A stretch of DNA of 64,000 nucleotides, from the NCBI GenBank assembly GCA_001051155.2, contig JYIP02000004.1, positions 1,489,576-1,553,575 of the forward strand, given 5' to 3'. The stretch comes from Chrysoporthe austroafricana (lineage: Eukaryota; Ascomycota; Sordariomycetes; Diaporthales; Cryphonectriaceae). The notes under the pieces are model-generated. The model saw only the letters and a program-made list of their open reading frames with translations, did not search any database and had not been told where the DNA came from. Below, in pieces: positions 23,340 through 36,900 of the stretch. Positions within the stretch are counted from its first letter, which is position 1. Every line of letters begins with the position of its first letter. A program made the position numbers and the translations under genes.

Positions 23340-24658
23340 CGCCCCTCTTCCTCGACGCCTCTTTTATACCGGTCGTGACTTAAGAGTCTGGGGCGAGCGA
23401 GCAAATTGGTCTGGCCGAGTGACTCCAAAGGCCGTCCGTTGAGAAATTTCTTATCTTATCAGGAAGTACCCATGTACACGTGCTTATATAATCATAGCTA
23501 TCCGCACCCCGACATCTACAAAGCCCCATTGGCCGTTGACGGTCTGGCAGGCCAGAAGCCCCATTGACATTACCTGTGCTGATGCACGCCATGATGTTAC
23601 ATCAACAGGGACGAGCTCGCGGAGTCTCTCAAACTGAGCAAAAGGCTCGCCTTCGAGTCGCAGCACGCAGAGTTCCTATCAAAGGACTCCCAAGACATGC
23701 AGCAGATTCAATCACTACTGTTGTTTAAGGAAGACAGCCTCTACAATGCATTACGGGCTTTTAAGTCTCGAGTTGTGAGCACCTCAGAATTTGGCGCGAC
23801 GAGTGTCCACTACGTCACACCGAATGCTGCAATCCATATGGTTGGTCATAAAGCAACGAGGCGGAGGAGAACAGGTCGGCATATGACATAACCCTCGCTT
23901 CTCGCGGGTGGACATTGCAGCGTAGCATTTTCGGACGCAACCTCTAGAGGTTCGCGGCGCATACTGTGATAAGATGCAGTATTGTTATCCCTACTCAGCT
24001 CGGAGTGGGCATAGATTCAACTCGAGATGTAGGAATTCTCCGACGAGAGCCAGGAGTTTGTAACCTGGCGGTGATGAAAAGTTCCTCGGGGCCGGCTGGC
24101 ATGCTTGAGGAACAAGCTCGTTGCGCTCGAGGATAGCTCTTGAGGGTACCTTTGATCAGCACGAAAACAAGAATGCAGGCTAAAGCTAAACAATATTGTA
24201 ATTTAGATATAGATCTCAGCGGATATGAGGGCCTGTTGTAATTGTTAACATCTACTTTGCTTCTTATAGCCTACTAACTAATACGGTTTCGATCCCCCGA
24301 GTTCCAGTAAGAGACAGACCTTCGAGTCCTCATACAGCCGTTCTCCTTCATAACAGAATGGAATTGAATATTCCCTCGCTGTTCATGTGTCAAACAGACT
24401 CCATATCCAGGTTGTGATAAGCCGACAAGGTCGTATTTGCCACTCGTCAGATCAGAAACGGGACACGCCCTAGCCTCCGGGCTCAGCTTATTTCCTATCA
24501 GCCTAGAAGATCTAGAAAAGCCCTCCATCCGGTATTAATGGATAATTCCAATCAACAATTCGATCCCCATCTCGTCCAAGACTAGAGTGCTCACAAATAC
24601 ACCGGCATCTCAAACAAACCCTGGCTTATTCGACGCGTTACCCCCTTCCCATCTAAAA
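23340..24658. other. Intergenic region at the edge of the gene-bearing block
   Basis: Promoter side of the tRNase Z gene followed by DNA with no intact gene. The only coding-like stretch is the fragment at 23,595-23,780, listed separately. From about 24,150 base composition begins to shift towards A+T. I see no RNA gene. Confidence 0.4.
23595..23780 (+). pseudogene. Short coding-like fragment, probably a gene remnant
   Basis: About 60 codons on + read as a charged, helical segment (RDELAESLKLSKRLAFES, then QQIQSLLLFKEDSLYNAL) with GC-rich third positions unlike the surrounding noise. A TGA lies just upstream and the frame runs out downstream without a partner exon that I can find, so it looks like the tail or an isolated exon of a lost gene. 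I do not recognise the family. It could also be chance. Confidence 0.3.
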
Positions 24659-24757
24659 TTGTGGCGAAACAGGCACCTAATATCGAGCATAGGAAAGAAT
24701 AAATGAGTGTTGAGATAGAAATCTGTCTTCTACAAAAGAGAGTGAAAATGGCTGTGT
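24659..24757 (+). repeat. Left arm of a short inverted repeat, unmutated
   Basis: The reverse complement of this stretch matches 25,455-25,553 across about 95 bases, including the unbroken cores TTTCACTCTCTTTTGTA and CTCATTTATTCTTTCCTA. Almost all differences are C to T or G to A in the right arm. The left arm keeps the C/G bases, so it is the ancestral-looking copy. The arms enclose about 700 bases. Confidence 0.8.
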
Positions 24758-25454
24758 ATGTTGCCCTAAGTTCTGATAGTTCACATCCTTCGCCGCCGCA
24801 GAGCTGCTTGTGCTGAACTTATCGGAGCTCACCTTCCCATATCCCCCCTCCCCCAGGAGGCCCAACATGTTGCGATAGGAAAAATTCACGGTATATTTTA
24901 AGGAGTGACCCTCGAGGGTCCAAGGAGCTTTCTCAAACAGGGACCGCATTTCACTACGTAAAAGGATTCAAAAGCGCGCCCTCCTTAGCGGATGTGTCTG
25001 TTCTATACCAGTACACTGCCAATGCTGGGTCACACCACCTCGGTCCCATATCAGGTAACTTCTACACACATGTTGAAATCCGTGAGAGAATTGACACTGT
25101 TACAATCTGCTACATCTGGGATCTCGGTTTACAAAGACCAACTTATGCTTCTCACGATCGGCGGGTCAACCTTTGCATCGTTCGAGAACTCTCTGCTAAT
25201 TGCCTTGAGGCCTTGCAACAGCAAATAATATACTTCAGACTACATACGTTAAAGCCGGTCTATAAATCCTTCCAATATACTCAATCCTGCCAACGTTGCT
25301 TCAATTCGAAGGCTGTGTCCGAATAGGAACCCTCTCTGCGCGGGAAAAAGAAGAAGAAAGAGGAGGAGGAGGAGGAGGAAGTGTGGAAAAGTGGAGCAAC
25401 CAGCACCCTAACCCTGGCATTTCTATGCTCTATATATTTCTGGCTAAGCATTAT
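24758..25454. other. Interior of the short inverted repeat
   Basis: About 700 bases of normal composition between the two arms. Small open frames exist on both strands (24,677-24,949 minus; 24,992-25,326 plus) but none resembles a transposase or any family I know. A GGA-rich purine tract lies at 25,345-25,382. The arrangement could be a non-autonomous inverted-repeat element, or two facing copies of a repeat fragment. Confidence 0.4.
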
Positions 25455-25553
25455 ACAATCATTTTCACTCTCTTTTGTAAAAGATAGATTTCGATCTTAA
25501 TATACTCATTTATTCTTTCCTATACTCGATATTAAGTGCTTATTTCGCTATAG
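25455..25553 (-). repeat. Right arm of the short inverted repeat, RIP-mutated
   Basis: Matches the reverse complement of 24,659-24,757. Relative to that arm it carries about ten C-to-T or G-to-A changes, mostly at CpA/TpG, one transversion and a 2-base indel. It coincides with the left boundary of the AT-rich block. Confidence 0.8.
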
Positions 25554-25929
25554 TTATAAGCCCGGTTCGTATTAAAGGATTTTATCTTCTCTCTATTTGT
25601 TGAAATAATACTTAATCGATCGCTTTACTTTTGTTTTATTCGTCCAGTTCCTTTTTTGGTTCTTTATACGCTCGCTATAGCTACTTAGAACCCAGAAAAG
25701 CTTAATATATCCATACGCTATATAAATAGTTACGATTTTCTAATCTAATTCGCTTTTTTCAAATCCTATAGCCAGATAAAATATATCTGGGATTATATCG
25801 ATCCAGATAGGCTTAATAGGATTTATCCGAGCTATAAACCAATTTTTATAATTTTCGATCAATTTATAAAATTTCGGGAATTTAATCGCAAAAAAGCTTC
25901 CGATAAGGCATTTCAATAGTATAGAACTT

Positions 25930-27124
25930 AGAAAGAAATATTCGACGCTTAGCAAATGCTTAATATAGAAACCTTATTAATATTTACGAATATTGAACTT
26001 GTTAAATTATTTAAATACGAAAATCTCTTTTGATAAAGCTATATGGAAGAGTTCCGGCTCGAATTCGAAATTGCTAAACTGGATTTCCTAATAAGACTTT
26101 TCCAAACGAAAAATATTAAATGCTTTTGGGTTTGGGTCCAAAATACTATTTTAAGCTCTATTCTTAACCCGTATATTCAATTCTTTAAAGAAATGAAAGA
26201 TTAGAATATCCAGTTATTAATACGGAATATTAAGAAGGATTTTTACTTTTTAGATTTAAATATTAAAAACGTTATTCGTATTTAGTATAAAAATTATTTT
26301 GAAAAAGCTATATATTTAAATATAAATTTATAAGCTTAATATTATATATTCTGTATTTTCTTTTAGTAAGTTTAAATATATAGCCTTTCGGATATTAAAG
26401 ATTTTCAAAAAGCAAATAATTTTCTTAAAGCAATTTCGATATATTTTGTATTAGAATAGATTAAAAAAGAAAGGCAAAACTTTATTCTGATTAATTAATT
26501 TGGAAATTAATTAATAATATTTAAAGAGCTATTAAGAGCTTATATAGCGTTTTTCTATTATTAATAGCAATTTAAAAAATCTAAAGTTTCGAATATTTTT
26601 ATAACTTTTGGAAATTCGGAATTTAAACTTATTAATAACGAAAAATATTAATCTATTAATATTAATACTAGCTTAATCCAGAAAGCTTTTTCCAAATATT
26701 CTTGCGAAACTGAAAACTATACGTATGCTTGAACCTTTCAAACTTATCGAAAATTGAAATTTATTTATATATAAAAGAAAAAATCCGAAAAACAGTTCAA
26801 ATTTATTTTTAAAGCAAAGCAAAAAATAGCTTTATAAAAGCTAAATAGCAAAAGATATTTAGCATTAACAAAAAAGCTTATAAAGCTTAGCTAATTGCTA
26901 TACGGTTAGAAATATATATTAACTGAAAATAATATTAGTTAAAGCATTAATTAAAATATTAAGAATTCTTATCCTAATATTATTAATTGCTAAGCTTAAT
27001 AGCTATTATTAAAAACGCTAATTTATGCTTTATACTATTTATTTTATTAAATATTTTTATCGATTCGGACTTTTTTATATAATTATTAATAAGCGATAGA
27101 ATTTATTTTATATTATTTTAATAA
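25930..27124 (+). mobile_element. Probable Copia-type gag remnant
   Basis: Read through its stop codons, one + frame gives a coherent hydrophilic protein of about 350 codons, with phrases such as EFEIAKLDF, FKELLRAYIAFFYY and IFITFGNSEFKL, then a Cys/His-containing stretch (KYSCETENYTYA) where Copia gags carry a zinc knuckle. The stops are TAA/TAG where Gln would fit. It lies just left of the Gypsy LTR at 27,125 and in the same orientation as the Copia pol at 37.8-41.7 kb, so it may be the 5' part of that element. The gag call rests on weak similarity and position. Confidence 0.45.
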
Positions 27125-27328
27125 TGGTAAACGTATTAAAATATATTATAAAGCATAGTTTTCTTAGAAAATAAATTACGCTAAAAGTATATTAAGGCAT
27201 TATATAGGCCTTCCGATAAGGGTATAGTATCTACCCAATAAATTCATTGCGTATTTACTAGGAAATTCACTATAAATTTATTAAGCGAATCCATTATAAA
27301 TTTATTTTGTCTATAGGTTTTGCTATTA
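27125..27328 (-). repeat. Gypsy LTR (left copy, 204 bp)
   Basis: Aligns end to end with 37,574-37,778 in the same orientation and with 43,070-43,274 inverted. Element-sense ends correspond to TG..CA; here one edge still reads TGGTAAAC on + and the other TGCTATTA. It keeps more C/G than the other two copies, so it is the least mutated. As a minus-strand LTR it would be the 3' LTR of the left Gypsy element. Confidence 0.75.
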
Positions 27329-30100
27329 ATTGCCGGCCCTTTATAACCTTTATTTATAAAAGAGGCTAATAATTAGAAACGTTTTGAATAGCGGTAATAC
27401 GATATAATAAAACTCTAAGTTATACAGTAAGGAAAAGCATAATAGCATTATTGAACAAAAAAGATTATATAAAAAATAATAATCGTTTCATAAAGCCGAC
27501 TCGTATTAGAATCCTAATAGATAAACGTGCTTATACCGGAGACTTGAATAATAAATATGCTTATACTAAGGATTAAAAGAAAACTTGCTTATATTAAAGG
27601 CTTAGAATTAATTCTCTATTACAATCGGTTTATATTTGGAATGGATAAATATATATAATACTTATATATAATAAGGCTAGCCGATATCCAAGTATATTTC
27701 GGTAGTACTTAATCGTATTTATTACCGAAATATTTGGTATAAATATAATTAAAAACCAAAATTGCTTATAAATATTAATAGAAAATATAATTTTCAGATA
27801 ACGGAATATTAAATAAATATAATAATAATAAATGTAAAGTAAAATTATAATAAGATATATCGGTATACAAAGCCGATAGCTGTATATAGTCGTTATATAG
27901 TAATATTATAGCCAGTTCTTAATATAAATAGCTAGGTTTATAAATTATTGGAAGAAAGCAGTATTATATATTGCTAATAAGGTTATATCGATAAATAATA
28001 GCTATATTTATTAATTGGAAATAACTTCCTGGGCTTTAGCAATAGCTTTAAAGTTTAATAAATTGCAAAAGAATATAGCAAATAATTCTTCTTTTCCGAT
28101 ATAATTATAAAAGTTAATATAATTATAAACGTTAAATTGCAAAGTTTTGATTAGCCTATACGCTTGGATATAGGATTTGAGGCTTATTATACGATTTTAA
28201 TATTGCAAGGATCGGGTAATGCTAAAGTAATTTTTATTTTCGTTAGCTTATTTCTAAAAAATAGCATTAAAATCGTAATCTATATTGTTTTTAATAAAGA
28301 CAATCTTAATAGCTTTGAAATCGTATTCGAAACGGAAGATTTGGTTTATAATAAAATATAAGCCTGATTAATTAGATAAGATAATAGGATCGAGATTGCG
28401 AAATTAAATAACGAATTCGTATATATATTCTCTTATAGTAAAAAAGAAGAAATACTAAATATAATTATTGTAAATTCCGATAATACCGAACTTAATATTA
28501 TTATAAATAGCAAAGCTATTAGTAATATAAAAATAATTAATGCTAAAATTGCTTTTTCAAGTAAAATTATAGCATATATATTCTTTAAATATATAAAGAG
28601 CTAGCATACAATAATATATTGCGATTTCGGCTTTAATAGCCTTGAATTTGGGATTATATTTGATAGATAAAGCGAAAATAATACGAAATATAGCCCGTAA
28701 AAGCAGAATGCTATTAATATTAGCTCGGGAAGCCTTATTTAGTATAGCTAATAAGCCAGCTATATTCGGTAAATCGTTTTCGGTTAAGTTAATAATATCG
28801 TTTATAATTCGATAGCGCTTAATTAATATTATAAAGTTTCGTTCTATTATAGCAAATAAGCTTAAATTAGCAATTAATATAATAAGTTTGAAAGCTTTAA
28901 GTTTAGCTAAAATTAGCTTAATATTCTTAATTATTTTCTTTTAAATAGCAAGGGCTATATTACGATTATATTTGTAAACTATAACGATTTCTGCTATATT
29001 AGCTATATAGCATATAGCATTTATTTCTTTTTTAATAAAGTTGCTATAATTGCTTAAAGTTATTTATTTAGCTTTATCTTTAATATAATGGCTATGCTTA
29101 TTTCGTAAACGATTATTTCTCGATATTATAATAAGAAATAGGATATAATAAGCTATTAATAGAATATATAAAGCAAGGATAAAATTACGAATAATAAATA
29201 AATTCGAAATGAATTTAAGCGATATTCTTTTAATAAAGTTATCCGTTAATCTATTATTTATATCTTTGCTCGTAATAATATTCGCGCTAATAAGAATGCT
29301 TGAATGAAATTCTTATTTTTCGTAAATAAGGCTAAAGCAATTAATTTATAATAATATAAAATATTATAAAATAAATTCTTAAGCTTTTTTAATAATTAGC
29401 AGCCGATTAATATTACTGCTATTTAGCTTAATATTAAGAATATAAATATTATATTCGACTTTTCGGTTTATTATATCGATATAATCTTTATTAATTAATA
29501 TTTAATAAAAAGCTATTATATAAGCTTTTTAGCAATAAAAGAAATCGCTTAAATAGTTCTTTATTATATAAGTATTATAATAGAAATAGCTTTCGCTATT
29601 ATACAAATATATAGCTTACCGATATCTTTTTAAAGAAAGGCGGTTTTTAAATAATATTTTATAAACGTATTTAGCATATTATATAATCTTGCTTTTTTAG
29701 CAAATTTTAAAAGGTTTTTCCTAAAATATAAAATATAGTATCGTATAGAAATTAAGCATAGCTAAATATATTATTTCTTATTAATCTTAGTCCTATAGCA
29801 AAGTATTTATAGAAAAATATAACTTGATAATTGTATAATGCATTTTAATTTTAATAATATTAATAGCTTTATTAATATAATCCTTATAGATTTACGGAAA
29901 TTTGATAAAATAAAGCGAAATTAATAATAATACTAGCTTAATATTTAAAAATAATATTCAAAAATATAATGAAAAGTAATAACGATAAAGCAATATAGCT
30001 AGCTATAATAAATAAATAGAGATAGTAATTATAAGCGCGCTAATAAGAAAAAGAAAATAAAATAAATTTACTAGCAATTTACGAAATAATAGCCTTTTAT
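27329..30100. other. Unassigned RIP-degraded DNA inside the left Gypsy element
   Basis: This stretch of about 2.8 kb lies between the chromodomain end and the 3' LTR, where chromoviruses normally have only a few hundred bases. Through-stop translation in all frames gave no motif I could name. It may be a second inserted element, an extra 3' region, or sequence from another copy. An open frame of 65 codons at 28,164-28,361 is not informative. Confidence 0.4.
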
Positions 30101-30917
30101 ATTCGTTAGAAATTTATTTGCTTTATTTAGCAATTGCCTTTATTTTAATACGCGCTTATTGCATTATAAGTTTTTTCGATTTCTTGGAATAAATAGATTA
30201 GCTTATTCCAGTATATTTTCTATTTATAAATCGCATTTTAGCTTGCTTTGTTTTCGTAAAGCAATTACGATAATATTTCCCGGTTTAAAGATTTTTTCTA
30301 TTAATAGCCGCTTTCGTTTTACTCTTTCTTGCAATTCAGCTATAATTTCGCATTTCTATTCGAAATTATATATTATTTCATTCGCATTTAAAGCATTACA
30401 GGATATTTATATATTATAATAATTAAAGTAATTTATCTATTTTATTAAATATTTAATTCTATGCAAATTATATTTATATTTTCGCTTATAATAGCTAATT
30501 ATTTTTTCTAACTTATAATATTAATAATTTTCTAAATACTTTTCAATATTCGGATTTTTTAATATATTTATTAAATTTTAATATATAGAATTATATTTAT
30601 AAAAGTTTATTTTAAGAAAGTTTGCAAGCATTAATTATATTACCGAGATTATTAGATAAATATTTATATAAAAAGCTAATTTCAATTTATATATTAAATT
30701 CTTTATTTTTCGAATAATTTAGAAAAATCTTATTTTCTATTATAAAAATTTCAGAAATAAATTACTTAATAATAAATATCCGTAATTTAAACAAATATAT
30801 ATTTAATTATCTAATTTGAAAATTATTTAATAATAATGCTTATTATATTGCAATTTAGTTATTATTTGCATTTCAGTAATGAAAAATTAAGCTTTTTCTT
30901 AAAAGATTTCTTTTATT

Positions 30918-33900
30918 AAAAATATTATATTTTTTATTTACTAGCCCGATAATAAATTAAATTTGAATAGCATTTAGCTAGTTAAATATTTTATAGCTTA
31001 ATTATATATATTATTTAAATTAAATTATAATATTAATATTATTTCGGTTTATTTTATATTAAAATAAATAATTATAAAATGCTAAATTATTATTTTAATT
31101 ATTTGGTTTTTTATTTTAAATTGCTTATCTGTTTGCGGATATAAAGTAATAAAATAAGCAAATTTTATTCCGATAGCTTTTTATAAATATTTCTAGAATT
31201 CTGATAGGAATTTCGAATTTCTATTTGAAATAATCTTTTTAAATATTTTCTAGCTAATAATATAAAGTATTCGTAAAATAAAAATTGCTTAGTTTGCTAT
31301 AATATATATTATATTGCTTAATATAATAATTATAATTTTAGAATATTTATTCGTAATTATAAGAAATATATTCAAAAATAATATTTTAATTAAAATTTAT
31401 ATAATATTTATAAATAATACTATTAATAATTCTATAATAAAATCTATAATAATAATATAAAATAAGATTAATAGAAATAATATAAGTTATATTTTTTTTA
31501 AAAGTTATTATAAATCGTTTTTATTTTCGTTATAAGCTTAATATATTAATATATAATTATATATTTTAATATAATAATATTTGATAATAAATCAATTCGT
31601 TAAATCGTATTATATATAATTTATATTAAAATAATATTTTCTATTATAAGCTTCCTTAATAAAATTTAATATTATTTTATTCAGGATATATAATCGTTAT
31701 TTTCCGTAATAATCTTTAAGAAATAATAAATTATTATAATTTAATATAAAAAGTAATTAAGCAATTTTATTTAAGTTTTTTAATTATTCGATTATTTTGG
31801 ATTATAAAGAGTATTTTTCATATTTTTTTTTAATACGCTTTTTTATTTCGCTATTTATAAATATTTTATTGAAAACTTAAATAAGTTCGTTTTCTTATAT
31901 TTTATTTAAAATATTTTTATTATTAATAAGTTTTTGAATAAATAGTAATTTTAATATAGTATTTGCAAAAATATTTAACTTTCCCGGTATATAATATGCT
32001 TTCAAATCGAATTAGCTTAAATATTTTGAAATAAGAATTAGCTATATATTTATTTTAATTTTATTTATTATATTTATAAATAACGAATAAATAATGCTAA
32101 TTATTGCTATATAATTAGTAAAGATATAAATTAACTTAATTTAATTTAATTTTATTATTATTTATAGCTTTTATATTAATTATATTAAATAAGCTATTTC
32201 AAACTTTATAAGCTAATATTTTCGTTTTGCTTTATTAATTATTTTATTTAAATAAAGGATTAATTATATAGCTATACTTGTTATTAATAATATTCCGTTT
32301 TATATATAATCGTTTATTAATTGGAAAATAATATTTGAAAATCTTATTTCTTTAAATATATTTAATTAAATAAAAAAAAGTTTATTTAAAATATAATAAA
32401 ATAAAACATTCTTAGCTTCTAAAGCTATTTTAAAATCATAAAAATTATTAATTTTATTTAATATTAAATCGAAAATAGCTTATATAATATAATTTCGCTA
32501 TTTTATATTTAAAAGTAAATAATTTGATTAATAAGCTTTATTTAATATTTTAATTTTCTTTTTCTGAAATAAATTAATTCTATAGCTATATTTAAGAATT
32601 AAATAGCATAAATATTTTATAAATCCAATAAACTTTTTTAATTGCTAGAATATTTTGAAAAATTCCAAATTGCGAATAGTTTATATCCGGTATTCCGTAT
32701 TAGAAATTCCGAATTTATTTATTTTGAATTTTAAAATCTAGACTAAAAGATATCCAAAAAACGATTTGAATCTAACTAGTAAAATATTTTTGTATAAAAA
32801 TAGCAAGAAAATAATTTATAAATATTACAAATAATTTTATTTTATAATTAAATAAATAATAATATTATTTATAAAAGCAGAAGCAGATTTATAATATAAT
32901 TATAAGAATTGATTTATAAAATACTAAATATAAAATAATAAATTTCGAAATCTTATAAATAGAATTTTTATTTTTTTTTAATTATAATAATTAATAATAA
33001 TAAATTAATTTTTATAATTTGAATATATTAAGAATTAATAAAAAAATTGCTATGCATTTATTATTATAATATATATTTTTCTTTTTAGCTATTTAATAAT
33101 TTCTTATTATAATAGCAGAAAGTAAATATCGGGAATTAAAATTTTATTTAAAATATATAAATCGATTATTATATATTTTTTTTTCTAGCTATTTATATTT
33201 TTCTAAATTATAAAAATTAGTAAACCGAATAGCATTATATTTATAACTTATTTAGCTCGATTTTATTAATATAATTTATTTAAAATTTCATTAATTATTT
33301 CTTAATTTTCTTTATTTGAATAATATAGCTTTTATTTTATTTTCTAATTCTGTTATTTTTCGATTAAATCGATTTTTATTTATTAATCGATTAATATATT
33401 AATAAGATTTATATTTTTAAAAATTCTAATATATATCCGTATTAATTCTATAATTTTATAGAAAAATTCCGATAAATGCTTGCAAATATATATACCGAAA
33501 TTAATTTCCGATTTTTTAATAGCTTTATTTTTCCGGATTTCCAATTTATTACTATTTTTGAAATAATCTCTTATTTTAAGAATTTCTATATCCGGAAATC
33601 GGTATTTTTCTAATTATTTTCTAATAATTTCCGCAATTTATTAGAAAATATACTTAATAAATAATAATTAATTTGAATTTAATTCTTTTAAAAGCTATAA
33701 CCTATTTTGAATTTATTAAAAAAAGTATTATTACGCGATATAGTAATAATTATTATAATTCGCTAATAGAATTATATAATTTGTTTAGAATAATTCGATT
33801 ATTTTTAGAAATTAATTTTTCTAGATTTTCAAAAAAATTGCTATTTAATTTATTATTAGAATTTCTTTAATCTAATAGCCTATTAAGCAATTCATTTACC

Positions 33901-36900
33901 CTTTCTATTTTAGCTTAAATAAAAAAGTTACGTTTTTAAAATTCGTTTAATATTAATAAAGACTAGCTTATAAAATTTAAGCAGCATTATTATAATAATC
34001 GCAGCTTTTGCTTGCCGGAATTATATTAATATTCGGATAAATATTTTTACTTTTATTATAATATTATTAAAATAATCAAATCGTATAAATAATTCTGAAT
34101 TCAGAATATTTAATTCGTAAAGAATATTATATTTTTATTCTAGCAAAATATTTATTTCCAATCGATTTAATACTCAAATTCTTATTCGGGTATAAAATAT
34201 AATTAAATAATTATATTTATTGCTTTAGAAATATAAATTAAATTTAATTTAGTCTTTTATTAGTAATTAGCTTATACTTTTAAGTTTAGCTTTTATATTT
34301 CAATTTACTTTTGCTTTAAGGAATTGTATTAACAATTTTTCGGCAATAATATAATAATTAATGCTTATATCGATATAAATTTTTATATCCGGCTTATTCA
34401 AATATACTTTAATTATAGCTTTTATATATATATAGCTGCTATTTTAATAAGGCTTAATTATAAATATAAGAATATTATATTTTAAAATTTCTCTTTTTTA
34501 TATATCGATTTTGGGAAAATTCTATAGCTAATTGAATAGTTATATAGAATATTTAATATAAAATATACTTTCGTTTACTGATAATTTTACTTTTTCGGCT
34601 TAAAAAATCCAGATATTATTCTCGATTATTATATTTTTTTTATTAACTTATTCTTTCAATTCGTTTTTTTGCTTTTATAAGTTTTTATTATTTTTAATCT
34701 TTTTATTTTATTTATTGCTATTTGCTATAAATAGATTATTATTTATAAAGAAATAGCCTTTTCAAACTAGCTTATTTTCTTTATTTAAATTATATTGCAA
34801 TTTTCCGTTATCGATATTGAAATTTGCTAAAATTAATTGGATAAAATATCTTTTAATATCTTTTTATACGAATTGATAATAAAAGCGCAATTGGAAATTT
34901 CGGTTTTTTGAAATTGAATTTCTGCTATTATTTATAATATTAATTAATATTTTCTTAACCGTATTAAAAATATTTTATTATTTGGCTATCCGTTCTTATA
35001 ATTAATTCCGAATATCTATTAGCTTTTATTATTATTTTAATAAAAGCTTTCGGAATTTATATTCCGAAATATATTCAATACTTTTGAATAGATTTAGCTA
35101 ATTAAATATCCTTATTAAGTAAAATAAATATTCAAGTTTTTAAAGCTTAAATCTTTCAAAGCATTTTGAAAATATATTAGCTAGGAAATAAATATTAATA
35201 TTAAGAAAATTAATAACTAATTATATAATTTTCTATACCGATTGCGCAAGTTTACGAAATAATTTTATTATATAATTTAATTCGAAAATATGCTATATTT
35301 TTTATTTTGCTTTGAAATATTTTTCGAAATCTTTCGTATTTTCATTTCGATTAAATCTATCGAAATATTTAGCTATTAATTCTTTATCGATCCGATTTTA
35401 AATATTTTTAATTAAATACGAATTTAAATATTCGGCTAGCTTAATAAATCGATAAATATAATAAATAAATTCCAAAATATTATAATTATTTTATATATTT
35501 TTCTTAAAATATTATTAAGCATTTAATAAATCTTTTACGATTTTCTATAATATAAAAAAAATTTTTCTTAATTATTTCTTTTATTAGCTTTAATTATATT
35601 TATATAAAATAAAATCTTTATATTTTTAAGAAAATAATATAAAATAAAATTAAATATATATTATTTTAATTAAATAAGCAAATAAATAAAAATTGAAATA
35701 TTTAGCATATTTTATATTTTTAATTATATATATTTTATATTAATTTATAAAAATTTGAAAATCTTTTCAAATAATAATTTTATTATTTATAATAAATACG
35801 ATTATTAAATTAATATAATTATTTTAATTCTTATAAAATTAAAATCGCTTTATAATTATATTTTTAAATTCTTTATTAATATTAACGGGCAATATTATAA
35901 ATTTAAATAAATTAAGTTAATATATTTAAGGATTTTTGGATTATTTATAGCCGAATAATAAATTTCGAAAATTATTATTCTTATTATTATTAAAATTTAA
36001 TAAATCCGGTAATCTATTTAATTTACTAATTAATTCTTTTTAAAAATTAAAATTAATTTCAATATTTAATTCGAAATCCGAAAATAATCTTTAATTTAAT
36101 TAATTTCTTACTTTTAATATAAATATTTGCCGGATATATTCTCTAATATTAAGAAATGCTAGTTTAATAAAACGATATCCGTTATTAATATAATATTTCG
36201 CGGCCGAAATGGAAAAAGGTTTTTTAATAAGTTCCGATTAAAGCGCTTATATATTAAAAGCTTATTGCAATTGGAATATTTTCTTAAACCCAATATATAT
36301 TACTTTTTCTGAAATAAAGCTATTTTAATAAATTACTTTTATTTCGGGTTGTTATAGAAACTAATTTAATAAGCTAATAATTAAGAAAAGAAAAGTTAAG
36401 TATTTCTGAAAGATAATAATAAAATTGTCCGATTTTCTTTTATTTAATTTTTTTTTTTTATAATTTTTTTTTTCGAAAAGCTGCAAATAATCCGATAAAC
36501 CCGATTGGAATATTAATATGCTTTTTGCTATAAAGTTTATAAGGTTAGCCGAAATAGTTATAATAAAATTTTGTTTGGAAATATTTCGATTTTAAGCTTT
36601 TATTAAAAAGAAAAAAGTATGCTTATTTTCTGGAATTAGTTATTTTCTTTTGCTTTTATCTATTTTTCTTACCGTAATTGAAAAATTTCTAAATTTATCA
36701 GTAAATCTGGAATTTAAATTTTCGGTCGAATATTATAATAAATAAATATATTTGATTCTGCTATTAATATTAATATATTCAAATATATAATGCTTTCGAT
36801 TTTCGATAAATTATTATTAAATTAATTTTTCTAATAGATTTTCCGGATTATTAAATTAAAAGATATTTTTGCTTTCGTTTATTTTTATAAGCATTTATTA

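Noticed and set aside
24677..24949. Minus frame containing LLGEGGYGKV, resembling a kinase Gly loop
   Set aside because: The rest of the frame has no kinase subdomains and it overlaps the inverted-repeat arm; chance similarity.
25740..25955. Minus frame with NWFIARINPIKPIWIDI, resembling a retrotransposon gag start
   Set aside because: Only one short segment fits, and the plus-strand reading just to the right is longer and more coherent; strand left unresolved and not annotated.
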